In this document: positions 33,293-42,164 of the stretch, piece by piece
Layout of the letters: each line of letters starts with the position of its first letter
Position numbering within the stretch: position 1 is the stretch's first letter
The notes under the pieces: generated by a model
Seen by the model: only the letters and a program-made list of their open reading frames with translations
Told to the model about the DNA's origin: nothing
The model's database searches: none
NCBI GenBank assembly: GCA_963976625.1
Contig: CAXBLA010000002.1
Span: forward strand, 62,001 to 126,000
Reading direction: 5' to 3'
DNA length: 64,000 bases
Source of the DNA: UBA1924 sp963976625
GTDB taxonomy: Bacteria > Planctomycetota > Phycisphaerae > Phycisphaerales > UBA1924
Position numbers and translations under genes: made by a program

Positions 33293-35695
33293 TTACTTCG
33301 GGTTCTTGACGAGCACACGCTGGCTGTGGTTCATGAAGTACACATCGCCGCGGTTGGCGAGGACCCACTGGCGGTCCTGCTTGACGAGGTCTTCGACCAG
33401 GGCCCAGTATTCGTCGCTGGCGAACTCGATGGTCAGCTCTGGCGCTTCGTCGGCCATCTCGCCGAGCTGTGCATCGACCCACTGGCCCTGCTTCTTGTAC
33501 AAGGTCGAGCCCTGCCCACGCTGGATGGTGTTGACGACGACCTGGTTCATGTCCGCGTCGTAGTACTTGTTGGCCTTGAGCGCCCCGTCGGTTTGGACAG
33601 AGCCGACAAAGCCGTAGACTGCTTCATCCTTGTCCATCTCGGATTGAATGGTCGCCGCATCGGCGCTCTGACGGTTGGCCATCTGCGACACACCCGCGGC
33701 TCCAGATCGCCGTTCGTTGAGCGTGCTAATAGACTCGTTGGTGACACGGTATGCCCGTGTGCGACCGCGATCATCAACTTCGAGCGCCCGGCTTAGCTGC
33801 ATCTCTTCCTCGGCCAAGAACGCCGTGTATTCTGACATGATCCCGTGCTCGAGCGAGAGGCGCACGATCTCATCGACGAGTTCTTGGTTGGGCTCGGTGC
33901 CGTCGGCGCCGGCGAGGCGGATCTCGTTGATCAGGCTGTCCATCCGCTTCTGGGCCCACAGGCGGGCGATGAACGCGTAGCGGTTGGACGCTTCTTCCTG
34001 TGAGAACTCGGCGACCAACGCGTTGGTCGGATCGTCGGCTTCCTTCTGCTGCTTGCGATCAGAGGCGACCCACATCTCGGCCGATTCATTGCCCAGGTTC
34101 GCGTAGCGTCCGAGGATTACAACACGCGATCCCGAGAACAGATCACCCAATGATCTTGGCTCAACCATCGTAAACTGTGGAGCCCCACTCTCGCCACCAG
34201 CGTAGGTTGTGCCGAAGACCGGATCGAGCATCACCGGGCCATCGAGCTTGTCGAAGACCTGCCCGACCTTCATCTCGACATCTTCGTTTGGAGCGACAAA
34301 GGTCGACTCGGCGCGGGTATCCATCGCGAGCCCATCGAGCAGCGGCACATTGACATCGTACCCGATGCCGAAGGTGAACACGCGCCGACCGTGGGTGTTG
34401 GCCCGCTGAGCAGCAGCGCGGATATCGGATTCGCCGGTGACACCGACCGAAGCTAGGCCGTCGGTCAGGAAGAGGACCATCGGCAGGTGCCCCTCGGTCA
34501 CTTCCGTATCCAAGGCATCGAGCATCGCGTCGTGGAGGTTGGTGCCCCCGCGGGATTGGATTCCGTCGATGTAGGCGATGATGCCGGGGAGCGAATCGGT
34601 CGTGATCTCGACGGGGAGATCAGTAAACGAGCGGACATCATCTGCGTAATCAATAATGTGGACGAACTCGCCGGGCTTCATGCCCAGCACGATCTGCTTG
34701 GCGGCTTCGCGCGCCTGAATGATCTTCTGCCCGTTCATCGAGCCCGAGCGATCGACCACGATGGTGATCTCGCGAGGTGTGGTATCAGCAGTCATATCGA
34801 TCTGCGGCGCGTCGGCAACGAACATGAAGTAGCCCGAGTCCGCGCCCAGACCATCCGGATAAAGCATGGCCGTGGCGTCGCCATTGCTGGCGTCATTGCC
34901 GAGCATGGCGTAGAGCCTGAACGCGCCCGGCTCGCCGAGCATTGGGACATTGATCTTCATGGTGTCGTTCCCGCTCGCGTTGGATTCGATCTTGGACACG
35001 ACCGGGTGCGAGGGCGAGAACACGGGGCCCATCTTGCCAGCTGCTTCGAGCTCCAAGTTAATCGACCACTTGATCGACGAATCCGCGTACGACGCTGAGC
35101 GGGGCAGCACATACTCCACACGCCCGCGATGGGCATCGAGCGATTGCTCGTACACAATCGTCATGGTGCGCGACGCGCCGGGCTCGACGGGGAACACCGA
35201 AGACTGGATCATCGAGGAGCCCACGAACTCGAGCAAGCCCGGGTCGATCATCTGGGCGACGATCTCGTTGTAGCGCCGGGTGGCTTCTGCCCTTGGCAGC
35301 AGCTTGGCGGTGGGCTCGTCGCCGATGCCGTCGATGCCGAAGGTACTGATCGACGAGCCGTTGGGCACTGGCAGGACCAAGCGGGCCTGCTGGGTGTTTG
35401 AGCCATTGTTCACCACGGTAATCTGCACGCTTGTTGTCGCGAGCGTATCGGTCAAACGCACATCGACATCGACCGTGCTGATCTGCGTTACATATTGCGT
35501 CCCCACACGACGCTGAGGCAGCAGGATATCGATCGTCGCCTGCGCTACTGTCTGACCAGCGGGCTCGATGACATGGGGCTGGACAGCAGTCTCGCTCTGG
35601 GCGATCGCCATGTTCGCGCACAGCACGATCGAGAGCGCGGACAGAGCGGCGGTGGTGTTCTTCGATGAGTGGCTGTTGTTGGCGTACTTGTTCAT
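33293..35695 (-). CDS. Secreted VIT + VWA domain protein
   Basis: The protein has 800 residues. A signal peptide covers about residues 12-33 (ending NMAIAQ). A VIT domain follows (about 45-170; VDVDVRLTDTLATTSVQITVVNN..GSSISTFGI), as in inter-alpha-trypsin-inhibitor heavy chains. The VWA domain (about 300-480) has an intact MIDAS, IVVDRSGSMNGQK, with the later Thr/Asp (GGTNLHDAML, LFLTDGLAS). The C-terminal 300 residues are helical and charged. AGGAG lies 9 nt before the ATG. It is the first gene of a four-gene minus-strand group and is preceded by phased TGTCAC repeats. Binding and structural roles in the envelope are plausible; no specific function is known. Confidence 0.92.
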   Translation of the reverse strand: MNKYANNSHSSKNTTAALSALSIVLCANMAIAQSETAVQPHVIEPAGQTVAQATIDILLPQRRVGTQYVTQISTVDVDVRLTDTLATTSVQITVVNNGSNTQQARLVLPVPNGSSISTFGIDGIGDEPTAKLLPRAEATRRYNEIVAQMIDPGLLEFVGSSMIQSSVFPVEPGASRTMTIVYEQSLDAHRGRVEYVLPRSASYADSSIKWSINLELEAAGKMGPVFSPSHPVVSKIESNASGNDTMKINVPMLGEPGAFRLYAMLGNDASNGDATAMLYPDGLGADSGYFMFVADAPQIDMTADTTPREITIVVDRSGSMNGQKIIQAREAAKQIVLGMKPGEFVHIIDYADDVRSFTDLPVEITTDSLPGIIAYIDGIQSRGGTNLHDAMLDALDTEVTEGHLPMVLFLTDGLASVGVTGESDIRAAAQRANTHGRRVFTFGIGYDVNVPLLDGLAMDTRAESTFVAPNEDVEMKVGQVFDKLDGPVMLDPVFGTTYAGGESGAPQFTMVEPRSLGDLFSGSRVVILGRYANLGNESAEMWVASDRKQQKEADDPTNALVAEFSQEEASNRYAFIARLWAQKRMDSLINEIRLAGADGTEPNQELVDEIVRLSLEHGIMSEYTAFLAEEEMQLSRALEVDDRGRTRAYRVTNESISTLNERRSGAAGVSQMANRQSADAATIQSEMDKDEAVYGFVGSVQTDGALKANKYYDADMNQVVVNTIQRGQGSTLYKKQGQWVDAQLGEMADEAPELTIEFASDEYWALVEDLVKQDRQWVLANRGDVYFMNHSQRVLVKNPK

Positions 35696-35791
35696 GGCGT
35701 TGCTCCTGCTTGTTCAATGCGAGTTGGCTGCTGGCGAGTGGAGACCACTCCCTTGGCACTGTTAAACATACAACCCGATCCGAGCCGCGGT

Positions 35792-35867
35792 TGTCACCAC
35801 TATGTCACAACAGCATCGGTCGGCACACCGATGGCGCTTTGTCACCAACATGTCACAGGCGTATCAC
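35792..35867 (-). promoter_or_regulatory. 11-bp-phased direct repeats (probable response-regulator operator)
   Basis: On the plus strand TGTCAC occurs at 35792, 35803, 35840 and 35851, and TATCAC at 35862; steps within each group are exactly 11 nt. Read toward the VIT-VWA gene this is GTGATA-N5-GTGACA-N5-GTGACA and, closer to the gene, GTGACA-N5-GTGACA. Phased 11-bp direct repeats are how OmpR/PhoB-type regulators bind. A possible -10, TATGTT, lies about 20 nt downstream (near 35770), so the proximal pair covers the usual -35 region. Confidence 0.55.
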
Positions 35868-35932
35868 AAGCGACCCGCCCGCAACGCTTCCCAGCCAGCA
35901 CAAGCACCCAAACCGGGTGTTCACAACTGTGT

Positions 35933-37375
35933 TTAATCTTTCGCGACTTCAACAATCAACTTGTGAGGCAGCAGCATCGCCATGAGCCCGGCCGAGAACA
36001 ACACCCCGGCCGTCGCGGTGAACGCCGCGTTGAGCCCCATGCCGCCCATGATGCCGTTGGCGAACGATTCCGGGAACAGCTCAACCATCCAAAGCACAAC
36101 CCCCGGCGTGTGCGGCTTATCCGCCAGCCCGTTCTGCACAATCTCGGCAAAGATCGGACCAACAAACGCAAGCATCCACGCGCCCCCGAGCATCAACCCG
36201 CTCGCCAGGCTCGTCCGGTGCGGGAGCAATCGCTGGGCAAGCGAGATGCTCACCGGGATCACCGCGCCAAAGCCCACGCCGGTCAATACCGTCGCAAAGA
36301 TCGCGAACGGCACCTCGATCCCATCGCCGATCATCGCCGATCGCGGAATCATGTACATCGCGATCGCCCCGAGCATGGGCAGCCCTACAAAGGCGAGCTT
36401 CTCGAACCGGGCGCTGAGCAAGAACCCGAGCAAGATCCCGACGCTCCCCATGCCGACTTGCATGGATGCTTGGAGCATCCCGTTGAGCTGCGAGGCTTCG
36501 ATGCCAAGCTCTGCGCTCATCTCCGCAGCGTTGTTACGAGCCATCACCGTCTGCCCCGTCCATTCGACCAGCAGGTACACGAGCGCCATGTTCACACTAA
36601 ACCGCATCATGTTCGCCACATACAGCACGCCCACGGCCAGCCAGCGACGCCGACGCTCGCTGCGATCCCACGACACATGGTGATTTTTTGCGTCGTGATG
36701 GCGATGCCCGACCTTGTGGATCGAGTAGGCCAGCAGTGCCGCGAACGCGAGCCCGATGGGGATGAACCATCGCAGCGCCAGCACGCCGGCTTGCGAGTCG
36801 GGCGTCCCGTCGAGGGCCCCGTCCAAAGTCGGCGTCATCCATTCGACGAATCTCGGCGTAAAGACATTGCCCGCGATCCCGCCGCACATGCCCGCGAGGA
36901 AGAAGACGGCGATGAGCATCGAACGCTTCGCCCCCCCCAGATGCCCCACGATGGCGGCCGCCGGCGGGTGGTACGCACCAATACCGGCGGCGCCCAAGCA
37001 ATACAAAATCGCGAACTGCGTGTAGTTCTGCGCCATCCCCAGGTTCCCGATGCACAGCACCGCGACGACAAAGCCCAGCGTGCCCAGCGCCCGCGTGTCA
37101 TACCGATCGCTCGCCCACGCAACGACGGGCTGGATGGCCCCGGAGAACAACGACCCGAGCCCGAGCAGCAGGGCTTTCTTTTCGGTCGGGATCTCCAAGA
37201 GCACGGCGAACAAGGGCAGGAGCGCCACGCCCACAAACGAGAACAGGTCAACGACAAAGTGCGTGACGATCGTCACCCCGGCCCGCCGCCCGGCGTTCCC
37301 TATTGGGATGGCCATAGGGCTCGGCACGGGCTGGTTCTTGATTGATGACTCAGGCATATCGGGCAGATCAGGCAT
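35933..37375 (-). CDS. Major facilitator superfamily transporter
   Basis: The product has 480 residues and about 12 membrane helices with a His-rich central cytoplasmic loop (HKVGHRHHDAKNHH, near residues 218-231). The N-terminal THFVVDLFSFVGVALLPLFAVLLE and the loop WASDRYDTRALGTLG resemble the fosmidomycin-resistance/Fsr group of MFS proteins. The substrate cannot be told. The start at 37375 has no clear Shine-Dalgarno; a second in-frame ATG (MPESS) is possible. It lies upstream of the VIT-VWA gene on the same strand, but the 237-nt gap with repeats suggests separate transcription. Confidence 0.88.
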   Translation of the reverse strand: MPDLPDMPESSIKNQPVPSPMAIPIGNAGRRAGVTIVTHFVVDLFSFVGVALLPLFAVLLEIPTEKKALLLGLGSLFSGAIQPVVAWASDRYDTRALGTLGFVVAVLCIGNLGMAQNYTQFAILYCLGAAGIGAYHPPAAAIVGHLGGAKRSMLIAVFFLAGMCGGIAGNVFTPRFVEWMTPTLDGALDGTPDSQAGVLALRWFIPIGLAFAALLAYSIHKVGHRHHDAKNHHVSWDRSERRRRWLAVGVLYVANMMRFSVNMALVYLLVEWTGQTVMARNNAAEMSAELGIEASQLNGMLQASMQVGMGSVGILLGFLLSARFEKLAFVGLPMLGAIAMYMIPRSAMIGDGIEVPFAIFATVLTGVGFGAVIPVSISLAQRLLPHRTSLASGLMLGGAWMLAFVGPIFAEIVQNGLADKPHTPGVVLWMVELFPESFANGIMGGMGLNAAFTATAGVLFSAGLMAMLLPHKLIVEVAKD

Positions 37376-37691
37376 GGCATGATTCTTGGCTCACAGAGCA
37401 CAGATAACCCCCACGGACGGTTTTTAGATGCTCTTTGAGCCAACCCATCGCCTGGATCCAGTCTCAATCCCACCCCAGCCCATCATTGGGCTCAATAGCC
37501 CCCCCAATCACTCCGAATTATGCAACACGCAGGCCCATCCAAGCGTATAACTCCAGACCGGAGCACCGTCTTTTTTGGAGCCTCCGGCTGGTGCGGGTAG
37601 TTCTTATGCCGCACATACACTCGCCTGCTGATTCAACCCGATCCAATCCCGCACACCCCCGCTTGTGCGCTCGTCGAACAGGAACCTGTCT
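37376..37691. other. Divergent intergenic region, no gene seen
   Basis: The 316 nt between the MFS transporter and the carboxypeptidase hold no recognisable coding frame. CCGGAG and CTCCGG around 37555-37590 could form a stem with a T-rich loop. An AGGA about 10 nt before 37692 may serve the carboxypeptidase. Confidence 0.4.
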
Positions 37692-40187
37692 ATGCCCGCT
37701 TCTCGCCTGACCCCAACCGCCCTGATCACGATGTCGCTCGCCCTGGGTGGCTCGATGGGCTCGATCGCCCATGCACAGCTTGCTCAGCATGCCCAGCAAG
37801 TTCAACAGATCCAGCAGGTGCAGCCCGCCCAACCAATCGAGCAAGCCGACCAGCCCAAGCTCGAGCGCATCGACCTGCTGACCTACACCCAGCCCAAGGT
37901 CTACGAAGGGCAGATGGTCATCCGTGTCCGCACCACCTCGCAAGCCCAGCTCGACGGGCTGCTGAGCCTAACCGAATCCGTCTGGTCCGAACGCACCGGG
38001 ATCGGGCAGCTCGAGGTCCAGATCAAGCGATCGAACCTCGATGCGATCACCAAGATGGGCATCCCCCACGATGTGCTCATCGCGGACCTGCAGGCCCACA
38101 CCGACGAGCAATGGTCGATGCTTGTCGCCCAAGAGCGCATCGACATCCGACGCCGAGCACTCGAAGCCCAGCAGAACCAGCTCGACAACAGCCAGAACAA
38201 CCAGCGAGGCGGCCCAACCACCGTCCACGACGAGTCATGGTTCGAGAACTACAAGCAGCTCACCGACATCATTGACTACTTCAACAACATCGCCGACTCC
38301 CGCCCGGACCTGGCGAGCATGAGCGTCGTCGGCCAATCGCTCTTCAACAACGACATCCACGCGATCACCATCACCGGGCCCGACCAAGAGGGCAACCTGG
38401 GCGACGATCGCCCGGTGATCCTCTGGCACGGGGCGACCCACGCCCGGGAATGGGTCTCGCCCATGACCGTGACCTATCTGGCATCGAGATTCACGGATGC
38501 TTATGACACCGACCCGCGCGTCAAAAACCTGCTCGATCGCTCACGCATCGTCATCGTCCCCGTCACCAACCCCGACGGCTACCTCCACACCTGGTCCGAC
38601 GCACGCTTCTGGAGAAAGAACCGACGCAGCAACGGCGGGGGCACCGTCGGCGTTGATATCAACCGCAACTGGGGATTCGAATGGGGCGGCCAGGGCGCTT
38701 CGCGCAGCTCTCGCGATGAGACCTACCGCGGGACGGGCCCCTTCTCCGAGCCCGAGACCCGTGTGATCCGCGACTTGGCCCTGAGCTTCGGCGACGACCT
38801 GCTCGCCCACATCGATTACCACACCTATTCGCAGCTGATCCTCTGGCCCTTCGGCTATGCCGATGATGTGATCACGCCTGAGCCCGATCGCTCTTTTTTT
38901 GATAACCTGGCGAAGGACCTCTCCAGCGAGATCCTCGACATCTCGGGCGAGCGCTACGCCCCTAAGCAATCCGTCAGGCTCTACCCCGCGGCCGGCACTT
39001 CGAGCGATTGGTTCTACGGCGAGCACGGCGTCACCAGCCTGACCTTCGAGCTCCGCCCGAGCAACCCGGCGCAGGGCGGGTTCTCGCCCACACCCGACAT
39101 CATCCTGCCAACAGCCCAAGAAAACTACGAAGCCGCCAAGCTCTTTGTTGAGCGCGTGCTCGAGCCCATCTCCCTCTGGTTCGAGCCCATCGACACCATC
39201 CACGCCATGCTCACCAACAAGGTCACCGTGAGCGTCACCGATGGCTTGACCATCCACGATCCGGATACCGTCACCCTCAACTGGCGCATCGGCAACACCG
39301 GCGACTTCACCACCCAGAGCATCCCCCACGCTCAACTCTCCGACTACACCATCGAGCTCCCCCTCGTACCCTGCGGCGAGACCATCGAGTACTACTTCCA
39401 AGCGGCCACGCTCGGTGGGCTGCTCCAGACATATCCCCCCCAGGGTGCACAAGCACCGTTCAGCTCGTTCGCCGAAGGATTTATCGCCTCCGCCCACGAA
39501 GACACCATCGAGCTCGACACGGGTTGGATCGTCGGCACACCAAACGACACCGCCACCAGCGGCATCTGGACGCGCATGGACCCCGAGGGCACCAGCGCCC
39601 AGCCCGAGAACGATCACTCGCCCGAGGGCTCGATCTGCTGGGTCACCGACGGGGTCGCCGGCGTGAATGCCGACGACGGCGATGTGGACAACGGGTACAC
39701 CTCACTGACCTCCCCACGCTTCGACGCGGTGATCTTGGGCGATGAGGCCATCCTCTCCTACTGGGTCTGGCACTCGGGCAACGAAACGGACGCCGACACC
39801 ATGACCACCCGGATCTCCAACGACAACGGGAACTCATGGACCAGCATCGAGTTCTACCGCGGCACGACTAACCAATGGGAAGAACGCCAGTTCCGCATCG
39901 CTGACTACATCCTGCCGACGGACCAGATGCGTGTGCGTTTTATGGCCGTAGACCTCAACAGCGACAACACCATCGAAGCCGCCATCGACGACCTGCGGGT
40001 CGGCGTCGTCGGGTGTGTCTCCACCAACCCCGCGGACCTCAACGACGACGGCCTCCTCGATTTCTTCGATGTCTCCGCATTCCTCGATGCCTTCGGTGAG
40101 CAGAGCCCTGTGGGCGATTTCAACGAGGACGGCTCGTGGGACTTCTTCGATGTCTCCGCCTTCCTCGATGCGTTCGCGGAAAACTAA
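37692..40187 (+). CDS. Secreted M14 zinc carboxypeptidase with dockerin-like C-terminus
   Basis: The protein has 831 residues. After a signal peptide (ending GSIAHAQ) comes a Gln-rich linker and a propeptide-like region (about 45-150). The M14 domain has HAREW with zinc ligands His250 and Glu253, NPDGY, DINRNWGFEWGG (substrate Asn-Arg), zinc ligand His377 in DYHTYSQ, and the catalytic Glu453 in TFELRP. A beta-sandwich region follows (about 480-775). The last 50 residues contain two DFFDVSAFLDAF repeats with DLNDDG and DFNEDG calcium loops, a dockerin-like pair common in Phycisphaerae exoproteins. Exported; likely digests extracellular peptides. A terminator follows. Confidence 0.94.
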   Translation: MPASRLTPTALITMSLALGGSMGSIAHAQLAQHAQQVQQIQQVQPAQPIEQADQPKLERIDLLTYTQPKVYEGQMVIRVRTTSQAQLDGLLSLTESVWSERTGIGQLEVQIKRSNLDAITKMGIPHDVLIADLQAHTDEQWSMLVAQERIDIRRRALEAQQNQLDNSQNNQRGGPTTVHDESWFENYKQLTDIIDYFNNIADSRPDLASMSVVGQSLFNNDIHAITITGPDQEGNLGDDRPVILWHGATHAREWVSPMTVTYLASRFTDAYDTDPRVKNLLDRSRIVIVPVTNPDGYLHTWSDARFWRKNRRSNGGGTVGVDINRNWGFEWGGQGASRSSRDETYRGTGPFSEPETRVIRDLALSFGDDLLAHIDYHTYSQLILWPFGYADDVITPEPDRSFFDNLAKDLSSEILDISGERYAPKQSVRLYPAAGTSSDWFYGEHGVTSLTFELRPSNPAQGGFSPTPDIILPTAQENYEAAKLFVERVLEPISLWFEPIDTIHAMLTNKVTVSVTDGLTIHDPDTVTLNWRIGNTGDFTTQSIPHAQLSDYTIELPLVPCGETIEYYFQAATLGGLLQTYPPQGAQAPFSSFAEGFIASAHEDTIELDTGWIVGTPNDTATSGIWTRMDPEGTSAQPENDHSPEGSICWVTDGVAGVNADDGDVDNGYTSLTSPRFDAVILGDEAILSYWVWHSGNETDADTMTTRISNDNGNSWTSIEFYRGTTNQWEERQFRIADYILPTDQMRVRFMAVDLNSDNTIEAAIDDLRVGVVGCVSTNPADLNDDGLLDFFDVSAFLDAFGEQSPVGDFNEDGSWDFFDVSAFLDAFAEN

Positions 40188-40263
40188 GCCCAGCAACCAC
40201 TGACCGAGCGAACATGATCCAGCCTTCAGAGAGAAGAGACCCAAACCCCTCCTCTCCCCTACC

Positions 40264-40295
40264 GACCCCCGCGCATCCACGCGGGGGTCATTTTT
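40264..40295 (+). terminator. Intrinsic terminator of the carboxypeptidase gene
   Basis: A 10-bp stem, GACCCCCGCG with 40280-40289, a 6-nt loop and ATTTTT, 76 nt after the stop. Confidence 0.85.
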
Positions 40296-40380
40296 CATGC
40301 CTGCTCGCTCGCCGGGCCAGACCCACACGGCTACGATTGAGACTCGTTCTCAATAAACAACTCCCCGTCGAGGAACCGCC

Positions 40381-41106
40381 ATGATCGCCGAACGACTCAA
40401 GAATGATAACTGGGCCCTGCACCAGATCGCCGAGCGCCAGCCAACCCCCGGCTCGCTGATCAAAGGCACCATGCCCAAAGCCGGGTACCTCGACATGCTT
40501 GCCCAGCAGCTGCTGATCAACGACGCGCTCGATCGTGCGCTCGCCCCGCTGCTGAGCGATCCACGGTTCGAATCAATGCTCGCCGACGAGCAAATGCTGA
40601 CCCAGTACATCCGCGAGGACCTGGCCCACTTTGGTGTCGATGCATCAACCATCGAGCCCAACCCCGGCACCGCACGCTACATCGAACACATCGAGGCGCA
40701 CAAGGACGAACACCTGCACTTGCTCGGGCTCCACTATGTCCGCCTTGGCGCATGCAACGGCAACACCTTCGTCGCCCGCGTGGTCCGCAAGGCGTTCGCC
40801 CTCGATCACCCAACCGAAGGCACCCGCTATCTCGATCCGTTCGGGGCCGCCCAGCGCAAGGGCTGGGTCACCTTCAAAGACGGGATCAACGCCCTCGTCC
40901 TCGATCAAGCCCAGCAGGACGAGCTCTTCGACGGCACCCGAGCCGCGTACCTGCTCTCGATCAACCTCGACTTCGCAGAGTACAAGAGCGCTGAGCAACT
41001 GCTCAGCGAGCACGGCAAGAGCCTGGACAAAGCCGAGTTCGACGAGCACCACTCCGTGCATGTCTCCAAGGAGATGCACGAGGAACTGGCCGCCAACGAC
41101 GGCTGA
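40381..41106 (+). CDS. Heme-oxygenase-like protein
   Basis: The protein has 241 residues, about the size of bacterial biliverdin-type heme oxygenases. The N-terminal WALHQIAERQP could provide the proximal His (His14). The central HYVRLGACNGNTFVARVVRKAF resembles the GDLSGGQ..I..A helix of heme oxygenases, although the Gly-rich SGG is replaced by NGN. YLDPFGAAQRKGWVTFKDGINAL matches the next helix. A GAGG motif precedes the ATG. It is convergent with a metal-chelate-type binding lipoprotein, suggesting iron or heme metabolism. The assignment is by pattern and needs a profile search. Confidence 0.6.
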   Translation: MIAERLKNDNWALHQIAERQPTPGSLIKGTMPKAGYLDMLAQQLLINDALDRALAPLLSDPRFESMLADEQMLTQYIREDLAHFGVDASTIEPNPGTARYIEHIEAHKDEHLHLLGLHYVRLGACNGNTFVARVVRKAFALDHPTEGTRYLDPFGAAQRKGWVTFKDGINALVLDQAQQDELFDGTRAAYLLSINLDFAEYKSAEQLLSEHGKSLDKAEFDEHHSVHVSKEMHEELAANDG

Positions 41107-41130
41107 TCTCCACTATTGATTTCAATCTCG

Positions 41131-42153
41131 TTATGGCTCGCGTGCTGCCCACGCTTCGATCGCCGCGCGCACCTCGTCGGCGACCTGCCCGAACGATGAG
41201 CTCGGCAGCAACCCCAGCGGGTGCTCGATGATCGCGATGCGCTGGTTCTCAACCGCCGGGATCGGCAGTTCCGCGATCCCGCCGATCGCCGACTCGATCT
41301 GCGCCCAGCTCATCGGAACCGGCTCGCCGATCTGATCGTTGGCTGTGTGCCCCTTGGGCGCAAAGACCAATATCGAATCTGGGGCGAGGTTGATGATGTC
41401 CTCGTAGTCGAGCTCCTGCCACATGCCGCCGGTGGTGAGAGCGGGCGTAACACCGAGGCGCTCGATGAGCTGCCCATGGAAAGAACTCGGGCCCATCGCC
41501 CCGGGCGGGTCGATCCCCGCGAGCACCAGCATCCGCCCCGCGTGGCTCGCAACCCGTCCCATGGGCGACCACGACTGGGCCAAGCGTGCACTGGGCAGCT
41601 CGACCGTCAGCTTCGCGCCCGGATGGATCTCGATGCCCTCTCCGAGCCCGGTCTCGATCTGCGTTGGATTTTCGGGGAACCCGACGAGCTTGAGGTAGAG
41701 ATCATCGAGCGTGATGGCGATGTCGTCGAGGGATTCGAGCTGATAGACCCACAGGTTCCACCCGTGCTCGTCGGCGAGCGTTTGGAGCAGTTCGGGGATG
41801 CCGACGGTGTTGGATTCGATCAGGATATCGGTCGGATCGAGCGTGATGAGCAGCTCGTAATCAAGCTCGAGCTGTGAGCCGACGGATGGGATCGAACGCG
41901 ACAGGGCCGAGTCGTAGCTGTGACGACCAACGATCGAATCCTCGAACCCGATATCCCGCAGCATCACCCCGAGGGCCGGCGAGAGCGTGACGAATCGGCG
42001 GGCTTCTTCGCTTGGCTCGTCTCCCGCCGGGGTCGTCGTGTTGCTTGTCGCAGGTGGGGTAGGGCTCGACGAGCGTTCGCAGCCCATGACGCTGGCGATG
42101 CATACGCAGAGCAATGCCAGCGAGAACCACTTTGAGAGAGTACACATCCGCAT
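41131..42153 (-). CDS. BtuF/FhuD-type periplasmic binding lipoprotein
   Basis: The product has 340 residues. A signal peptide ends in the lipobox ASVMGC (Cys25). A Thr/Pro/Ser linker leads to a cluster-A-type metal-chelate-binding fold: RFVTLSPALGVMLRDIGFEDSIVGRHSYD..IPSVGSQLELDYELLITLDPTDIL is the typical start of BtuF/HmuT-like proteins. ALTTGGMWQELDYEDIINLAPDSIL follows in the second lobe. No ABC permease or ATPase lies next to it. There is no Shine-Dalgarno; TATGCT lies 5 nt before the ATG. The ligand (cobalamin, heme or siderophore) is unknown. Confidence 0.82.
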   Translation of the reverse strand: MRMCTLSKWFSLALLCVCIASVMGCERSSSPTPPATSNTTTPAGDEPSEEARRFVTLSPALGVMLRDIGFEDSIVGRHSYDSALSRSIPSVGSQLELDYELLITLDPTDILIESNTVGIPELLQTLADEHGWNLWVYQLESLDDIAITLDDLYLKLVGFPENPTQIETGLGEGIEIHPGAKLTVELPSARLAQSWSPMGRVASHAGRMLVLAGIDPPGAMGPSSFHGQLIERLGVTPALTTGGMWQELDYEDIINLAPDSILVFAPKGHTANDQIGEPVPMSWAQIESAIGGIAELPIPAVENQRIAIIEHPLGLLPSSSFGQVADEVRAAIEAWAAREP

Positions 42154-42158
42154 GGCAG

Positions 42159-42164
42159 AGCATA
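42159..42164 (-). promoter_or_regulatory. Putative -10 element of a leaderless binding-protein gene
   Basis: TATGCT, five bases, then the ATG at 42153; no Shine-Dalgarno. It sits between the stop of the upstream gene (42165) and this start. Confidence 0.5.
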
